DNA of 64,000 nt from an uncultured Collinsella sp. (GCA_902491395.1 CABUHO010000011.1:6948-70947), one strand, 5' to 3'. Counted from the stretch's first letter, positions 31,301 through 37,937 are shown. Notes: generated by a model from the letters alone, not told the origin. Program-made: numbers and translations.

Positions 31301-33430
31301 AATCGTAAGGCTCTTGCAGCCGGAAAACGCGTTAGCGCCGATTGATGTAATAGATTTGTTCTTGCCCAGACCGGTGTCGGTCAGGGCCTTGCAGTCCCTA
31401 TAGGCATTCTCGGGAAGCGACGCCAAGCCAGCCACCTTATCGAGCCCCGTAGACAGCAGTCCGCTGCGCTCAAACGCGCCCTTGCCCATCTTGTCAACGG
31501 TCGCTTCTTCTTCGATATTGAGGCTCGTAAGCGAGGAGCACTCAAAGAATGCCCCGCTCTCGATCGACCCAATGGACATTCCCGAAAGGCTTACGTCAGT
31601 GAGATTCTTGCACTCATAGAAGGCATTTTTGCCGATTTTGCTTAGGGTGCTGCCCTCGAACCGCACCGATTGCAATTGCTCGGACTGATAGCATAGCCCC
31701 GCGGGGATCTCATCCACCCCGTCAGCGACGATCAGATGATTCACCCATTTGCCGCCAACGGAATTCTTATATGGGTTGTCGCTATCGACCTCTACCGTCA
31801 CGTTACCGTCCGCATCGCAGGGATACAGACAGCCGCTGGGCATGAGCTTGGCATACTCGTAGACCGCCTGCTGCAGCGTTCCCGAGGTATATGCGACGAG
31901 GCGCGTGTAGCCATCGTCGTATACCAGCTTTATGGGCGTGTCGATCATCGACTCGTCAAAGACGTCGCCGTCGCAGGGGGTAGCTGTAAGGTATTCGCCG
32001 TCACCGCTCGTTATGAGCGCTTCGTAGTTGCTGATCGTTGTCGAATGAGGATATTGAAACGTGACGCTCATGCCCTCAAGTGAGATCTTTTCCCCCTGCT
32101 CATAGGTCATCTTGTCGGGATCACGCGAAATCTTAATCCCCTGGAGCACTTTGCCCACGGGGACGGGAAGACAGCCGTTGCAGTTTTCCCAGACCTGCTT
32201 GGGACGACCGTTCGCATACTTTGAAATCATCTTGGCGGGAACCATGACGGTCATGTTGCGTTTTGGGAACGTATCGGTATTGATGAGCACTACATGGTTG
32301 CACCCAAAGTACACAGTTTCGAGATTGGTACTGCGAAACACCCCGTTCGGTAACTCCTCGATCTTGGAGTTATAGGGAAGCGTCAGCCCACCGCTCAAGT
32401 CTGTGCCGAGGAAGCAGTTCTGCCCAAGTTTTTCGATCGTCGTATTGTTCTCGAGTCCTGTGGTAGCAAGGTTCGAGCAGTTTCTGAACGCGGCGCTATC
32501 GATTGACGTGATGGAGGTATTCTTATCCAGACCAGTATCGGTCAGAGCCTTGCAGCCGTCGTAGGCCATGACGGGAATCGACGTAAGACCAACAACCTTA
32601 TCGAGTCCCGTGGACACCAGCCCACTCCCGGCAAACGCGGCGTCGCCCATAGAGCCAATGGTAGCAACCTCGTTGATGTTCAGGCTCGCAAGCGACTTGC
32701 AGCCATAGAACGCCTCTTTCCCAATGTGACCGATAGTCATACCGGAAAGGCTGATATCAGTGAGATTCGGGCAATTATAGAAGGCGTGCATTCCAATTGA
32801 AGAAATTGAACTGTTTTCAAAGCGCACTGAGCGCAGATTGGTAGAGTCGGCACAGAGCTGTACGTCGACTAGATCCGTCCCGTAATCGACAATCAAATTC
32901 GTCACCATTCGACCGTCGACGGAGTTCTCGCGCGGGTTGTTCTCATCAATCTCACCCGTAAGATTTCCGTTTGCATCGCACGGATACAAATAGTAGTTCG
33001 GCATAAACTTGGCATATTCATAGACCGTTGGCTCGTACGTGAGGGCATCGACTTCGCTGTCATCGGACGAGGGCCCTGCCGTCGCAGCCTGGCTCTTTGC
33101 GGCATCGGAATCGATCGCAGCGCTCGCAAGGTCTTGGGCCAGGCTCGATGCAGGAGTGCCGGTATCCGAGCTTGACGATTTGCCCTGAGTGTTATCAGCC
33201 GAATCGGAAGCCGCAGATGAGCTGCCCTCATTCGCCGATGATGAATCATCGACAGCATCGGCATCAGTGTCGGAGCCCGAGTCGGTCTCTTGGGCCTCGT
33301 TCTCGACAGCAAGCGCCGAGGCATCATCGGCATAGGCCGTGCTGGGAGCAAGGGGTATCGAGGTCACGACCATCGCGACCGAAAGATAGACGACTAAAAA
33401 CCTATAGAGGGCAGCAGTGATCCTGTTCAT
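19313..33430 (-). CDS. Giant BspA-like cell-wall-anchored surface protein (4,705 residues)
   Basis: Secreted and wall-anchored. Signal peptide about 1-34 (cut near AYA-DD), then a Ser/Asp-rich stalk to about 130. Residues 136-1296 are three tandem 387-residue units with BspA-type leucine-rich repeats (IGKEAFYGCKSL-like strands). Residues about 1300-2990 carry roughly 18 repeats of the F.GWY/F..W type seen in InlB-like B repeats. Then come three copies of an Ig-like plus MBG-like module (QPQDASAYEG, ETGETLSI, EYFCRIT, DAGTYRAVATL), the second and third separated by an Asp-Pro repeat spacer, and a second Asp-Pro spacer near the C-terminus. It ends with LADTG, a hydrophobic segment and RRRHPGA. 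LAxTG is the pattern of class E sortases in actinobacteria. A role in adhesion is inferred. GGAAGG precedes the ATG. An unusual hydrophobic segment lies near residue 1575-1598. Confidence 0.9.
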   Translation of the reverse strand: MNRITAALYRFLVVYLSVAMVVTSIPLAPSTAYADDASALAVENEAQETDSGSDTDADAVDDSSSANEGSSSAASDSADNTQGKSSSSDTGTPASSLAQDLASAAIDSDAAKSQAATAGPSSDDSEVDALTYEPTVYEYAKFMPNYYLYPCDANGNLTGEIDENNPRENSVDGRMVTNLIVDYGTDLVDVQLCADSTNLRSVRFENSSISSIGMHAFYNCPNLTDISLSGMTIGHIGKEAFYGCKSLASLNINEVATIGSMGDAAFAGSGLVSTGLDKVVGLTSIPVMAYDGCKALTDTGLDKNTSITSIDSAAFRNCSNLATTGLENNTTIEKLGQNCFLGTDLSGGLTLPYNSKIEELPNGVFRSTNLETVYFGCNHVVLINTDTFPKRNMTVMVPAKMISKYANGRPKQVWENCNGCLPVPVGKVLQGIKISRDPDKMTYEQGEKISLEGMSVTFQYPHSTTISNYEALITSGDGEYLTATPCDGDVFDESMIDTPIKLVYDDGYTRLVAYTSGTLQQAVYEYAKLMPSGCLYPCDADGNVTVEVDSDNPYKNSVGGKWVNHLIVADGVDEIPAGLCYQSEQLQSVRFEGSTLSKIGKNAFYECKNLTDVSLSGMSIGSIESGAFFECSSLTSLNIEEEATVDKMGKGAFERSGLLSTGLDKVAGLASLPENAYRDCKALTDTGLGKNKSITSIGANAFSGCKSLTITGLEDNKKVKTLGEGCFSDTDMSGGLVLPHGSKIEELPSRAFYDTNLETVFLGCNHAVLINTDTFPKRNMTVMVPAKMISKYSKGEPKQVWESCNGCLPVPVGKVLQGIKISRDPDKMAYQPGEKISLEGMSVTFQYPHSTTTGDYEALLKKELGEYLTATPCDGDVFDEWMDGEPIQLVYDDGYSHFVAYTTGNLQQAAYEYAKLMPNLYLYPCDANGNLTVEIDESSPRWNSVDGRMVTYLIVDYGMDEVDVQLCADSTNLRSVRFENTSISVIGMHAFYNCPNLTDISFSGMTIGQIGKEAFYGCKSLTSLNINETTTIGSISEAAFARTGLVSTGLDIVVGLTSLPVRAFEYCKALTDTGLDKNTSITSLGACAFRGCSSLATTGLESNTTIETLGHTCFAGTDLSGGLALPYNSKIDELPKEAFYETNLETVFLACDHAVLIDTDTFPKYNMTVMVPAKMISKYSKGDPKSVWMRCNGCLPVPVGKVLKNVEISCDPDNMTYAPGDTISLEGMSVELDYPHTVSIWNYEALIKEELGEYLTATPRDGDVFDESMDGQPIKLVYDDGYSHFETQTKGTLHLKKPASSPLTISYVQANNRRGCKLMDGVELPDVSGAMTISAGDEVTLDAGALGMLNDNLTFKGWYDTESERYISKEAVYTFTPDRDLSLEARFKLKDYAIHINDAQATDSSQDYAHLSVTAQNCYRNAGETVELSAATDNALFLGWYLGESDDAYAVSDQLDFTYTVDEEDVPEHYDAYGPKIEVTPRYCAPQASVVLSVDGVDENGQPLGQFLSTGLYGIGSRVTVVAVPTPGYVFDYATDALGNVVFTGDDGPSYTFVLEGDVQYTAHFREATDPAESLAALKAALIAAITAAAVLATMYGLGEIVDPIAADAVIEIGMADNIEDVAAVGTKVLKEIKDIIDDHKKPKPHGDHKIEIIATAQPEVGGVVTGGGIHYEGTVATLEAVANLGYRFVCWKENGVEVSTSPLKTMTITDLTPEVVKMTAVFEKKVEITAVAEADGVQADFSTGCTASPVTQSIARGDQAMVTASEGPDYAFVGWFEDGIEVSPERTYIFQAEVDRHLVARFRKADKTILVNTDPYDSAEVLCDGVPVVDGMVRAKDGDILTFTVRPKVRPDNPEKTYRFVEWRETDAQGVTIANKQEVCEYRVNGNARIEAVMDGRDTHTVRAEADPLEGGTVTLKRGETAGMVLEVPEGERVTAEATPSEGYIFDGWYLSNGGSDTTSTLVSSERSYTFEPITDCVIQAKFTRACKVDVVVEPAAAMAGKYLVHGEGYCIKGEPATLSIELTAEASKQFTFKGWYDAKTDLLLGTDPSYLEFYPEDAECTVRAVFEENTYTVTAKAKKTFVERGTVEIEGHPGASSVTCGYGDTVMLKAKANDGYRFDHWKDDSGKEYDTAELVVKVTKSDTYTAIFTDSKPEVMVTADSWLGGTVTCNGTVVKPTTDKFKLGETLHLTAKAHPGFLFRGWYVNGRLKSLKHETSLVAKARGKTGRCVITAAFVPIDTVCVPLADPAEGGTVKASRILADRGAEVALKATPNPGYVFTGWYTADGTFESADAEFTCHQERSHVHVARFMAKSYEVDATTVVDSGTGSLVESSAAGWVEGTGTVEAGHAATLTAHALSGYAFEYWADASGAVVSRDSTYHVVPTSDATLQAVFSAKQYTVDVSCEESMGTVKGAGTYAAGQVVTVRAVAAENTAFVGWFRNGTCVSSKKTYRFTVREDTSLYAVFASGSYVVSTVASPAEGGAVSGFGGYEAGDRATLRAIANTGYSFAGWTDDKGETISENADYTVKVTGDATYTATFKPKSYQVVLSSSDDGVGTLSGEGSYQFGDTVELNATPMGTKRFVGWYVLDAEGNKSLLSCDAHCWVKLDKDMVEGLEDDTLELQAVFADPYEVAVTGEVVVKDKASSRGCRVTGSGSFAVGDQVELTAVAGMGYRFVGWSTDKGGTSIVETAAVLDVTATQDMTYYAQFESDGQVTITVTGSSIFRGTALLVDGIPAGSRSYDRGDMFMAIAIPWKKYHFSHWVDDAGVTVSYSAFYIGTAKENRQLTAVFYETGCDVQVATYPKGAGFSMVALGTGGSYHSAAIMFTVPHKGWKFKYWVDENGLPVGFTPVINRVVFGNRTFTAVYERASMTVTAVDSRQGGHVEGSSEDESLGYAVTNEVENGESTTLTAVPDAGYVFDGWYARNDDGSLGDEPLSTDAVWTFVPEDNMTVAARFAEAPKYTVTARAVKGSVDPETASVATDGKVTLSATPDEGCYLTRATVAEEAGEDGSAGNAYDLDISDYQGGAYEVTLSGVSAPQQVTFEFAKAAAPEVLAQPQDASAYEGDPVELSVAAEAGRNVRVHAAVSSGSAADVKLSYQWYRVPADGGKAVPLKGETGETLSIAQLDSDSEGEYFCRITQSYLGTVTKTDTEHATVSIVPREALVFNGRVLPAATAHDEYRVVIAGATGGKAPYAYNLDEVEVPEGMQLTQADDGTGALALSGVPSATGVCRFKIRCTDDLGNKRVAHFALVVKAREAPLAFEGQSFTYNATAQAPELSSVPEGCEGDVKVTYVGTGDTHYSSDRAPVDAGTYRAVATLDANGYVGNANGDFVIEKAPADISIETSDVTYDGARHGAAVAVADLDASAYSVTYRGVDGTSYGPTALEPCDSGSYRVTVKVNDPNYQGKKSAEFSIAKASQTITGTTTYSGVYGGDPIVFDNTAQTPVSFELVDSADDSASPISIKGRCATVKAAGTARVVAHAKASRNYFAAEDVELAVTVAPAQLLVKVDDAERFEGQANPEFTSSLVSRCDTSDVKVTYFCSANKKSPAGEYQIDATVADPNFDVAVAPGTLTVKKKPERYKVTAKAVNGSVDNASVTVVEGGDVTLSATPDEGCYLERVTVSEAGSDEAVDLDISDYKGGAYEVTLSDITASQKVTFEFAKADVPRVVAQPQDVSAHEGDSAVLSVAAEAGENVANHAASSTGSAAEIELSYQWFRMVNGKAVALEGETGETLSLSNLDDEQAGEYFCRITQRYLGTEVQTDSDHAVVSFVPWDTLVFNGDVLPAASAHDTYRATIAGAAGGKAPYEYTWDETKLPDGLKLSRTSGSLTLSGVPSKTGVSAFDITCTDARGETATAHFALVVQAKRVKLTFADSDFTYSGAPQAPEVSGAPKVCKGDLKVRYYGTGNTQYSSTEAPTDAGTYRAVATLRAHGYAGAAACEFEIAPAKLKVKVDDAERFEGEANPAFTSTLESAVDTSGVKVEYSCDADENSPAGEYQIGANVADPNFDVVVVPGTLTVKKQEPVDPDPVVPDPDNPDNPDPDNPDPDRPDPDPNPDNPDPDNPDPDNPEPDPNPDNPDPGKPDPDPKPDPDQPNPDNPDPDKPEPDNPDVPVNYEVTVKAVNGSVDNGSITVAAGESVAIAATPDEGCYLERVTVAGAGSDTSVDLDISDYKGGAYEVTLSGVAASQEVTFEFAKADAPKVIAQPQDASAHEGDAAVLSVAAEAGKAVLGHASSSTGSAADVELSYQWFRMVDGEAVALEGETGETLLIENFDDDCAGEYFCRITQRYLGTETQVDSDRAVVSVVPRDALVFNGGLLPAARAHSAYRVTIAGAAGGESPYEYTWDEADLPDGFKLTRAAGGLMLSGTPSKAGVFSFDVTCKDAQGETVTAHFVLVVQAKRVELAFEGGSFVYSGDAQAPEVTGVPKTCEGDLRVRYYGTGGTHYSSSEAPTDAGTYRAVATLRSDGYIGAASRKFKITPAKLKVKVDDAERYEGEANPAFTSSLESAVDTSGVKVEYSCDADESSPAGEYKIGATVTDPNFDVEVEPGTLTVKKKQGPVNPDPDKPDGPDPDQPDKPDPDKPEPDQPDKPDPDNPDKPEPDQPDKPEPGKPEPDKPGTPDSDQSDSKDPGKPGSSDNSAVDKTKANGAENSGQKDSSKSSAQQLADTGDKAPLAVAVAAGAVALIALGLELLRRRHPGA
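19500..19745 (-). repeat. C-terminal Asp-Pro repeat spacer of the surface protein
   Basis: Short degenerate tandem repeats encoding DPDKP/DPDQP/EPDKP-like units just before the wall anchor. Such stretches usually span the peptidoglycan. Likely unstable in length between strains. Confidence 0.8.
21066..21350 (-). repeat. Internal Asp-Pro repeat spacer of the surface protein
   Basis: About 95 codons of DNPDP/DPNPDNP-type repeats between the second and third Ig/MBG modules. The DNA consists of near-identical 6- to 18-base units, so strand slippage and assembly errors are possible here. Confidence 0.8.
29543..33025 (-). repeat. Three tandem 1,161-bp units in the surface protein gene
   Basis: Units start at 33025, 31864 and 30703, exactly 1,161 bases (387 codons) apart. 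Each begins with a YEYAK.MP...LYPCDA motif and ends with an LVYDDGY...GTL-type segment. The equal length and high similarity point to recent duplication or ongoing gene conversion. Confidence 0.85.
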
Positions 33431-33556
33431 AGGAACCTTCCCGCAATTCGCAAAGATACAGGGGCCCGGCGTGGGCCATCATTTCACATTACCCTATATG
33501 AGCGATATTGCGGGTCGGTTGCGTAAACGGTTTATCAAGGGGCGCAAAAGGTTGGT

Positions 33557-34699
33557 CTAATCGTGGCTCAAATCGCGGAGCGCCTCAATCGCGGTGTCGA
33601 CTTCCTCGACCGTGTTGAAATAGCCAAACGAGAATCGAACGACGCCTTGACGCTCGGTCCCCAGCGCGCGATGCATAAGCGGGGCGCAATGGGCACCAGG
33701 GCGCGTCGCAATCCCCCATCCCTGCATGAGCGCATCCGAGATCTCGGCCGAATCGACATCGCCCACGTTGAGCGACACAATCGCCGAGCGTATCGGCTGG
33801 TCAAAGGAGCCGTAGAGCGTAATGCCCGGAATCTCTCGCACGCCAGCCAGGAAGCAGTCGGCCAGCTCACGCTCGTGGGCAGCGATCGCCTCGACTCCGC
33901 CTTGGGCCTCGATAAAGTCGAGGCCCGCGGAAAGGCCGGCGATGCCATGCCCGTTGAGCGTTCCAGCCTCCAAGCGCGTGGGCCACTCCATCGGTTGCAG
34001 TGCATCGAAGCTGTGCACGCCCGTGCCGCCCATGGCCCACGGCGCCACGTCAACGCCGTCCGCCACGGCCAGGCCACCCGTACCCTGGGGACCCATAAGC
34101 CCCTTATGGCCGGTAAAGCACACCATGTCGAGGCCCATAGCCGCCATGTCGATCTTTGCCGCGCCGGCAGACTGCGAGGCATCGACAATCACGAGTGCGC
34201 CGGCAGCGTGGGCCATCTCCGCCACGCGCGCAACGTCGACGGCGTTGCCGGTCACGTTGGAGGCGTGCGTCACCACCACAGCACGTGTGCCCGGCGTGAT
34301 AAGCCGCTCAAGCTCGTCGTAATCAAGCACGCCGCTCGCATCACAACCGGCATGCTCAACAACAACGCCCTGCTCAGCCACCAAGCGATTGAGCGGACGC
34401 AGCACGGAGTTATGCTCGAGCACCGTCGTGACCACGCGGTCGCCGGGGCGCACCACGCCGTTGATGGCCGTGTTGAGCGCCGCCGTGGAGTTGGGCGTAA
34501 AGCACACATGGTCGGCCCGCGGGCATCCCAGCAGGCGCGCGAGCTTGGCACGACAGCCGTGGATGGCGCGCGCGGCATCGAGTGCACCCGATGTGGCACC
34601 GCGCCCGGCATTGCCGAGCGAACACATCGCCCGCATCACGGCATCGATCACCGTCTGCGGCTTATGCATGGTCGTCGCCGCGTTATCCAGGTAGATCAT
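33557..34699 (-). CDS. Class V aminotransferase of the cysteine desulfurase type, selenium-cluster member
   Basis: 380 residues. IYLDNAATT at the N-terminus, the HASNVTGN segment, the PLP lysine in CFTGHKGLMGPQG and a catalytic-type cysteine in RPGAHCAPLMH are all present. It resembles the EF2568-type family that accompanies SelD and YedF in bacteria, where it may deliver sulfur or selenium from cysteine or selenocysteine. The ATG at 34699 follows GGGAGG and overlaps the DUF3343 stop as ATGA, indicating coupling. It is the last gene of the selenium cluster. It could instead serve general Fe-S assembly. Confidence 0.82.
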   Translation of the reverse strand: MIYLDNAATTMHKPQTVIDAVMRAMCSLGNAGRGATSGALDAARAIHGCRAKLARLLGCPRADHVCFTPNSTAALNTAINGVVRPGDRVVTTVLEHNSVLRPLNRLVAEQGVVVEHAGCDASGVLDYDELERLITPGTRAVVVTHASNVTGNAVDVARVAEMAHAAGALVIVDASQSAGAAKIDMAAMGLDMVCFTGHKGLMGPQGTGGLAVADGVDVAPWAMGGTGVHSFDALQPMEWPTRLEAGTLNGHGIAGLSAGLDFIEAQGGVEAIAAHERELADCFLAGVREIPGITLYGSFDQPIRSAIVSLNVGDVDSAEISDALMQGWGIATRPGAHCAPLMHRALGTERQGVVRFSFGYFNTVEEVDTAIEALRDLSHD

Positions 34700-34947
34700 C
34701 GCACGACCTCCCACATGTCGATCACGGTAAAGCCCTCGGTGGGAACGCCGGCCGCGGCAAGCTCGCCGCGCAGCAAATCCTCATCTGAGGGCAAGGCCTT
34801 CCAAGCCAGGCCGCAGCCGGCCGCGACCTCCCCGGGCACGGGAATCGTGCGTCCGGGAAGGCCACGTTCTATGCACAGGCTCTCGCACCCCATAGCGGCC
34901 GCCGTGGTGGGAAACGTGATAACAAGCGCCGGGCGTTTCTCCCTCAT
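34696..34947 (-). CDS. DUF3343 protein, putative Se/S carrier
   Basis: 83 residues, small and soluble. The protein reads VITFPTTAAAMGCESLCIERGLPGRTIPVP followed by CGLAWKAL; the paired cysteines and the conserved CGLAW-type motif are those of the DUF3343 family, which occurs beside YedF and SelD and is thought to carry sulfur or selenium. The ATG at 34947 was chosen over an upstream in-frame TTG. It overlaps the desulfurase-type gene by 4 bases. Confidence 0.78.
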   Translation of the reverse strand: MREKRPALVITFPTTAAAMGCESLCIERGLPGRTIPVPGEVAAGCGLAWKALPSDEDLLRGELAAAGVPTEGFTVIDMWEVVR

Positions 34948-34966
34948 GGCAATCCCATCCAATGAG

Positions 34967-35593
34967 CTACGGGCGCACGACGCGCGCGGCCTGCTCCATC
35001 TTCTCCACGATCACGTACATGTTGGTGACCTCGCCCACCGCGAGCTGGTCCTTAATGCCAAAGTGATCGAGGCAGGTGCCGCAGGTAAGGATCTCCACGC
35101 CCTGCTCGGCCAGGGCCTTGAGGTCGTCGAGCACCGGCGAGCCCTCGACGGTAAGCTTGGCGCCGCCGTTGTAGAACAGCATGGTCGCGGGCAGCTCCTC
35201 CTGCTGCGTCACGGCAAAGATAAACGCCTTCATGAGCTTGTGGCCCAGCTCGTCGTCACCGCGGCCCATACAGTCGGTGTAAACGGAAATGACGAGCTTG
35301 CCTTTGCCGTCGCCGGCGTCGCAGAAGGCGGCGCCGTCCTGCTCGGGGTCCGCCACTGCCACGGCGTCAGCGGTCGCCACGGTCACGTGCCACTCGGCGT
35401 CAGAAACCTTCTCAACCGAGGCCGTGCAGCCCTTCTCCTGCGCCATCTTGGAGATATTCTTGACGGCGGTCTCGTTATCGACGGAGGTCACGACAGCGCC
35501 CTCGCCATCGAGCTGCTTCAGGGCCTTGAGCGTCTTGACGACGGGCAGCGGGCAGGCATCGCCCATGGCATTGACTTCAATCTTGGTAGACAT
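34967..35593 (-). CDS. yedF: Selenium metabolism protein YedF (TusA-like plus DsrE-like domains)
   Basis: 208 residues. The N-terminal 75 residues form a TusA-like sulfur-carrier domain with the key cysteine in DACPLPVVKT. The C-terminal part is a DsrE-like fold with LVISVYTDCMGRGDDELG and EILTCGTCLDHFG. This two-domain form is the selD-linked YedF family. It probably handles persulfide or perselenide for SelD. It begins 56 bases after selD with an AAAGGAA site. Confidence 0.88.
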   Translation of the reverse strand: MSTKIEVNAMGDACPLPVVKTLKALKQLDGEGAVVTSVDNETAVKNISKMAQEKGCTASVEKVSDAEWHVTVATADAVAVADPEQDGAAFCDAGDGKGKLVISVYTDCMGRGDDELGHKLMKAFIFAVTQQEELPATMLFYNGGAKLTVEGSPVLDDLKALAEQGVEILTCGTCLDHFGIKDQLAVGEVTNMYVIVEKMEQAARVVRP

Positions 35594-35649
35594 GGTTTTC
35601 CTTTCGAGTAAATCGTTCTAAAACGGTACATAGTTCAATAAACGCGCTG

Positions 35650-36699
35650 CTAGCGGACAACGCGAACAGCGGGACCGCCCGGCTCTGCCTCGCATACGCG
35701 ACCGACAACGGCGGCGATGCGACCCTCGGCATGCAGGCGGCGCGCAAGCTCATCCACATCGGCGGCAGGCGCTGCGATGAGCAGGCCACCCGAGGTCTGC
35801 GGATCGTACAGCGCATCCAGCATGCCCGGCTCCAGGTCATCGTCGGCAGCCACACGTGGGCCAAAGAAATCCTGGTTGCGGTAGGCACCGGCGGGGATAA
35901 TGCCCAGTCGCGCCATGTCGAGCACCTGGTCAAAGAGCGGCACCGCCCCAGACGCAAGCTCAATCTGCACGCCCGATCCCTCAGCCATCTCGCACGCATG
36001 CCCGATCAGGCCAAAGCCCGTAACGTCGGTACAGCCGTGAAGCTCAAGTCCCTCGGCCAGACGAATCGGCGCTTCGTTGAGCGTGCGCATCGAATCAAAC
36101 ATCGCCGCGGCCTCGTCCTGCTCGATGAGCTCGCCCTTAATGGCCGTGGTGATAATGCCCGAGCCGACCGCCTTGGTCAGCAGCAGGGCATCGCCCACGC
36201 GCGCACCGCTGTTGGCAAGCATGCGGTCGAGCGAGACAAAGCCGCTCACGGATAGGCCGTACTTGGGCTCGTCGTCGTTGATGGTGTGACCGCCCGCAAT
36301 GGCGCAGCCGGCCTCAACGCACTTGTCGGCACCGCCCGCCAAAATCTGCCCCGCAACCTCAACGCCCAGGCAGCTGGGAATGCACAGCAGGTTCATGGCG
36401 TGGCTCGGCGTACCGCCCATGGCGTAGATGTCCGACAGCGAGTTGGCCGCCGCGATCTGGCCAAACAGGAACGGGTCGTCGACCATCGGCGGGAAGAAGT
36501 CGATGGACTGAACGAGTCCCAGGTTTTCGCCAACACGGAAGACGCTCGCATCGTCGGAGGCATCGAACCCCACGAGCAAGTTGTCGTTGGGCACATTTGG
36601 TAAGTCACCCAGGACCTGGGCGAGGACTCCAGGAGCCAACTTAGCGGCTCAACCGCTCGCGGCGGTCATAGACGTGAGCCTAATCGTGTCCTCTGCCAT
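35650..36699 (-). CDS. selD: Selenide, water dikinase SelD, itself a selenoprotein (Sec17)
   Basis: 349 residues when the in-frame TGA at 36651-36649 (codon 17) is read as selenocysteine. The N-terminus reads MAEDTIRLTSMTAASG-Sec-AAKLAPGVL, which aligns the TGA with the catalytic Cys17 of E. coli SelD. GFDASDDASVF, DFFPPMVDDP, AGGHTINDDEP and DPQTSGGLL follow as in other SelD enzymes. It makes selenophosphate from selenide and ATP. The ATG at 36699 has AAAGGAGG upstream, inside the 3' end of the glycosyltransferase gene (20-base overlap). Ordinary gene callers would start it at an internal codon and miss the active site. Confidence 0.93.
36649..36651 (-). other. In-frame TGA (selenocysteine) codon of selD
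   Basis: The TGA is codon 17 counted from the well-placed ATG at 36699. The frame is open on both sides, and the flanking residues SG-x-AAK match the SelD active-site loop. Downstream sequence can fold (for example CCCAG/CTGGG), but I could not settle on one SECIS structure. Confidence 0.88.
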
Positions 36700-37924
36700 C
36701 GATACCTCCTTTCAAGTTTGATAACTGCTCCAGTATACGCGCCCAGCAGGCATCCCACGAAACCGCAGACGGATCAAAGGACGAGATGGGTTCCGCGAGC
36801 GACCGAGCCACGGCATCTGCCAGCGCATGCTCAAACCGCGGACAGTCGAGCACATCGGGCGTATCGACATCCGTCATACGCGGCGGCGTCACCCACGTCA
36901 CGGGCGCGCCGGGCAAGGTAGCCTCGATCCACGGTCGCACGCCGGGCAGATCGGTCATAACGACCTTGCATCCGCAGGCCATCGCCTCGATTGGCACCAG
37001 CGGTAGGCCCTCGTAAAAGGACGGCAGTACAAACACCTCGGCCTCGCGATAAGCGCGCACCAGCTCATCGCGACTCAGACGACCGGCGAGCTCCACCGGC
37101 ACGGGGGAATCCCGGGCGGCCCGAGCGATGCGCTCATACTCATCCGTATCGCCATGGCCTCCCACCAGCAAAAGCCGACTCGGGCGCACCTTGTACGTCG
37201 CATCAGAGTCCTCGCCAAAGCGCCCCATCGCGCGCACGAGCGATTCGACGCCCTTCTTAACGCACACCTTGCCCACAAAGACAAGCGACCCGGTAACCTT
37301 TGCCGCCTGCGCATCACGGCAAAACACCCGGTGGTCATAGCCCGTTCCAATCACGTGGATACGCGACGGGTCAACGCCATAGACGTGCTCAATCTCCTCT
37401 GCCTGCTCGGCATGAAGCGAAAAGACGGCATCGAGGCAGCGGACCGCCGCGACAATGCGATCATGGGCGAGTCCATGGGTCAGCATCTGCCGAATATCGG
37501 TCGAATGGCACACGCCGCACACGGGAATCCCCCGCACGCGCTCGCGCACCAGGGCGCACAGCAAATACAAGTGGTGGCAGATGATGGCATCGGGCTTGAA
37601 GGCGGCGACGGCATGGTCGACTGCCGTGCCAAAGGTCTGCTCGAAGGCTGCCGCCATCGCAGGCGTCAGATCGCGGTAGCGTGTCGAGGGATAGGGCATC
37701 ACGTCCGACATGCCGCAGATGCGAAACGGCAGCTCGGGCGTCTCGAACGGCACGGTGAACACGCGCGCGGCGGGGTCGAGCTCCCCTTGCGTGTCACCAG
37801 GAGCCGAGCCACACAGCACCGCCGCATCGTGGCCCGCAGCGATCTGCGAAGCCACCAGTGCGGCAAGGTAGGTACCGCTTCCCGTGCTATCGGGCTTTTG
37901 CGCCGAGATGTTGAGGATGCGCAA
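36680..37924 (-). CDS. Glycosyltransferase family 4 protein, overlapping selD
   Basis: 414 residues. A Gly-rich N-terminal acceptor loop (STGSGTYLAALVA) and the nucleotide-sugar site FYEGLPLVPIEAMACGC with the E-x7-E signature place it in GT family 4. No signal peptide or membrane segment, so it is cytoplasmic. The TTG at 37924 after AAGGGGG is the best start, 13 bases after the upstream ATPase gene. Its last 20 bases contain the selD ribosome site and start codon, so selD translation is probably coupled to it. The substrate is unknown. A link to a selenosugar pathway is suggested only by position. Confidence 0.78.
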   Translation of the reverse strand: MRILNISAQKPDSTGSGTYLAALVASQIAAGHDAAVLCGSAPGDTQGELDPAARVFTVPFETPELPFRICGMSDVMPYPSTRYRDLTPAMAAAFEQTFGTAVDHAVAAFKPDAIICHHLYLLCALVRERVRGIPVCGVCHSTDIRQMLTHGLAHDRIVAAVRCLDAVFSLHAEQAEEIEHVYGVDPSRIHVIGTGYDHRVFCRDAQAAKVTGSLVFVGKVCVKKGVESLVRAMGRFGEDSDATYKVRPSRLLLVGGHGDTDEYERIARAARDSPVPVELAGRLSRDELVRAYREAEVFVLPSFYEGLPLVPIEAMACGCKVVMTDLPGVRPWIEATLPGAPVTWVTPPRMTDVDTPDVLDCPRFEHALADAVARSLAEPISSFDPSAVSWDACWARILEQLSNLKGGIDGRGHD

Positions 37925-37937
37925 CGGACCTGCCCCC

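Noticed and set aside
33431..33556. Cyclic-di-GMP riboswitch controlling the surface protein
   Set aside because: The short leader has some CGCAA-like words but not the GEMM core; a hairpin GGCCC/GGGCC alone is not enough.
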